Origin: Verrucomicrobiales bacterium
GTDB taxonomy: Bacteria > Verrucomicrobiota > Verrucomicrobiia > Verrucomicrobiales > DEV007
Length of the DNA: 8,246 bases
Reading direction: 5' to 3'
NCBI GenBank assembly: GCA_002696885.1
Contig: NZSO01000019.1
Span: 1 to 8,246, forward strand
The notes beneath the pieces were generated by a model that saw only the letters and a list, made by a program, of their open reading frames with translations, was not told the origin of the DNA and searched no databases. Below are positions 6,090 through 8,246 of the stretch, in pieces; position 1 is the first letter of the stretch, and each line of letters opens with the position of its first letter. The position numbers were made by a program, and so were the translations under genes.

Positions 6090-8246
6090 AAACAATTACG
6101 AGGGCATTCACCCTGGTAGAATCATTAGTGGCGATATCCTTGATCTCGGGAATTGCCTCTGTTGGATATGTTGGCTTTGTTAAGGTACAAGCCAATTCAA
6201 AAGCGGCTAAGTTGAAGCAAGACATAGCTGTTGTTAATAATGCATTGAGAGTTTACGAAGCTCATGGTGGTGACATCAATGAGAATGAAACTCCACAAAG
6301 CGTTATTGCTAAACTCAAAACAGTTGCATCTGAGGAGAGTTTTAAAGAAATTATAGGGTTACGCGAATCAATGATTGATAGGCGATTGAAAATCGTCATG
6401 CAATCTGACTCGGATGCTATAGGGAATAATCCTAGAGCCTTGTGGGATCACAATCGGAAGAAGTTCAGATTCTCTAGTACAGGCCGCAAAGGAATAAAGG
6501 CATTCGAGATTGGTGATGATGCTAATATTGTTCCTGTCCAAGAAACAAGAAATTCGAATTTAAAGTTAGCAAAAAAGAGTAATTGGGTTTGGGATTATGA
6601 AGACTCCAAACTAATGACATCGGGGGAGAATGTTCCTGTGAATTTAGTCGAGGCTGATGATTTCAGCGGGCTTAGTTCGGAGATCTATGATGGCCCATTG
6701 GAGCTCAATATGCCCTCCTTTTCTATGGTCGGAGGAAAATACTCACTTGATTTCTTTGCTGACGCCAATTTGTTGATAAGTAATCCTAATCCTGAGAATT
6801 CTTCTAGGATTTTCTATACATCTGATGGGAATAATTGGTCCGCTTACAATGGTGAGTCGATTCTAGTCGATCCTGGGGAGACTTTTGCGGCGATTTCGGC
6901 CAGTATGGATTCTAGTTCTTGGTTGGACAGTGAAGTGAATCTCAATACTTATACTGTTGATCCAGTAAAGTTAGAGGTCGATTTAATAGCCCAAGATAAT
7001 CCGGTGAATTATAGGATGATGGGTGGTGAAATGGAGAGTGGGGGTGAAGAGTCTACGATTGGGTCTAACGTTTTTATATCTTTAAAAAATTCTGACAATA
7101 TTCCGCTAAGGTTTATTAATTCTGATAACTTTAATGTTATTTGGTCACTCTCTCAAAATGATCCAACTTTTTCTGAGGAGGGGTCAGTAAATAAATTTTC
7201 TAACGGATTTTTGGGTAAACGTGTTCATCATGATATCAATACATGGAAGGGAAAAGATGAATTAGGATTTCAGGTCGTTGCAAGAAGTTTAAACGCTTCA
7301 ATCTTTAATGACTCTGAAATTAAGAAGCTCTCAATTGGCATCCAAAAGCTTCAACTTGAACAACCTAGTACTGATTTTGGGAATAATGCCTCTCCCTCCT
7401 CAAATGAAGTTATTTCATTGTTTCCAAACAACGCTAACGGGGCATTGCCCAAAGCTTGGAGGATCTATTACACGACAAATGGCGTAGATCCGGGCTTTGA
7501 TAGTTTTGGAGAGCCGGTCTCCGGGGAGTTGTACGCTAGTGGAATTGATCTTAGTACCGTTAGTGGCGAGACGGTGGATGTTAGAGCAAGAGTTTATGGC
7601 CCCTCTGGCTTTGGTAACTGGTTTAGCCCAAGTCCTCCCATGTCATTTTCTTTAAATAAGTGGATCGTTCCAGAATGGCAAGGCTATGTGGGTGGAGTGT
7701 TTCATAGAATGTCTGTTTCTACATATCACAACATTCGCCAGCACTTAATTTCTGGAGGAGTTGATGCTTCTTTCAATCCAGGTAGCGGTCTCAATGGTTC
7801 TGGAAAAGCAATCGCACTGCAAAGTGATGGGAAGCTCATAGTTGGTGGTGAATTCACGATGGCGAATGGTGTAAAATCAAATAGGATTGTACGATTTGAA
7901 AAAGATGGCAGAATAGATCTTTCGTTCGTGACCGGTGAGGGGTTTGACAATGATGTATTAGCATTGGTGATTCAACCCGATGGAAAAATTGTGGTGGGAG
8001 GGAAGTTTCAAAAATATAACGGACAATATAGAATGGGGTTGGCGCGACTTAATTCTGACGGTTCACTTGACTCCACATTTAATGTTGGCAGGGGGGTACA
8101 CACCGATCAGAATGGATGGGTTCATGGGTTAGACATTCAAAAAAAAGGTTGGTCAGATGAAATTGATTATTCAACCGATCCTTACAAGATAATTGTTGCT
8201 GGATGCTTTACTCGCTACAACAACTATCCAGCTTTTAGTCTAGCAA
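6071..8246 (+). CDS. Giant prepilin-headed delta-60 repeat surface protein, 3' end beyond window
   Basis: The frame from the ATG at 6071 is open to the window end: 725 codons, no stop. Residues 1-12 are a short basic leader, then FTLVESLVAISL (13-24) is a type IV pilin/type II secretion pseudopilin signal with Glu at mature position 5; cleavage would fall after Ala12. The hydrophobic helix runs to about residue 35. Residues about 40-160 resemble a pseudopilin head (KLKQDIAVVNNALRVYEAHG). Two beta-sandwich units resemble the chitobiase C-terminal/Fn3-associated type, with hallmarks RIFYTSDGNNW (from 246) and RIYYTTNGVDP (from 464); each ends in a SWLDS- or GNWFSPSP-like turn. From about residue 564 a delta-60 array begins: units near 580, 626 and 683 with QSDGKLIVGGEF and QPDGKIVVGGKF; the third carries an insertion. 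The protein is probably exported to the cell surface by a type II secretion/pilus system and may bind ligand or matrix; that is inference. No close alternative start exists: in-frame TTG at 5996 is too far upstream. Confidence 0.9.
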   Translation, partial: MRKVYKQTITRAFTLVESLVAISLISGIASVGYVGFVKVQANSKAAKLKQDIAVVNNALRVYEAHGGDINENETPQSVIAKLKTVASEESFKEIIGLRESMIDRRLKIVMQSDSDAIGNNPRALWDHNRKKFRFSSTGRKGIKAFEIGDDANIVPVQETRNSNLKLAKKSNWVWDYEDSKLMTSGENVPVNLVEADDFSGLSSEIYDGPLELNMPSFSMVGGKYSLDFFADANLLISNPNPENSSRIFYTSDGNNWSAYNGESILVDPGETFAAISASMDSSSWLDSEVNLNTYTVDPVKLEVDLIAQDNPVNYRMMGGEMESGGEESTIGSNVFISLKNSDNIPLRFINSDNFNVIWSLSQNDPTFSEEGSVNKFSNGFLGKRVHHDINTWKGKDELGFQVVARSLNASIFNDSEIKKLSIGIQKLQLEQPSTDFGNNASPSSNEVISLFPNNANGALPKAWRIYYTTNGVDPGFDSFGEPVSGELYASGIDLSTVSGETVDVRARVYGPSGFGNWFSPSPPMSFSLNKWIVPEWQGYVGGVFHRMSVSTYHNIRQHLISGGVDASFNPGSGLNGSGKAIALQSDGKLIVGGEFTMANGVKSNRIVRFEKDGRIDLSFVTGEGFDNDVLALVIQPDGKIVVGGKFQKYNGQYRMGLARLNSDGSLDSTFNVGRGVHTDQNGWVHGLDIQKKGWSDEIDYSTDPYKIIVAGCFTRYNNYPAFSLA

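Noticed and set aside
5983..6225. Minus-strand open frame opposite the giant gene start
   Set aside because: It overlaps the pilin signal coding sequence on the other strand and shows no recognisable domain.
7726..7950. Minus-strand open frame within the delta-60 region
   Set aside because: Antisense to repeat coding sequence, no motifs; shadow frame.

Overview
The window is AT-rich bacterial DNA. It has seven protein-coding genes, two of them cut by the window edges, and no RNA genes, insertion sequences or CRISPR arrays that I can see. The best guess for the host is a Gram-negative member of the PVC group, probably Verrucomicrobiota (an Opitutae-like lineage). Three things point there: a large surface protein that joins a type II-secretion/pilin-type N-terminus to delta-60 repeats, a PDZ protein with a C-terminal block I associate with verrucomicrobial PDZ proteins, and the general lack of Shine-Dalgarno sequences. 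This placement is inference from gene style, not from a marker gene.

Left part (1-2820, plus strand): the C-terminal three quarters of the disaggregase ClpB is followed 58 bp later by a complete creatininase-family metal-dependent amidohydrolase whose substrate cannot be told from sequence. The two may be co-transcribed. I see no convincing terminator between them.

Middle part (2862-4869, minus strand): a compact three-gene operon, in transcription order an ECF-type sigma factor with a GTG start, a small single-pass membrane protein placed like an anti-sigma factor, and a secreted PDZ-domain protein with no protease domain. The spacings are about 26 bp. The layout suggests an envelope-sensing module: sigma factor in the cytoplasm, its restrainer across the inner membrane, and a periplasmic PDZ adaptor. 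The gene converges on the creatininase gene across only 41 bp.

Right part (4997-8246, plus strand): a nucleotide-sugar-pyrophosphorylase-like nucleotidyltransferase is transcribed divergently from the sigma operon across a 127-bp AT-rich intergenic region. After a 168-bp AT-rich gap with an AT-only hairpin and a cluster of short direct repeats, a very long gene begins and runs off the window end (725 codons visible). It encodes a prepilin-like N-terminus, a pseudopilin-like head, two beta-sandwich repeats resembling the chitobiase C-terminal/Fn3-associated type, and the start of a delta-60 repeat array. This open-ended gene is the most unusual object here. The sigma/anti-sigma/PDZ operon is second.

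All gaps between genes are under 170 bp.
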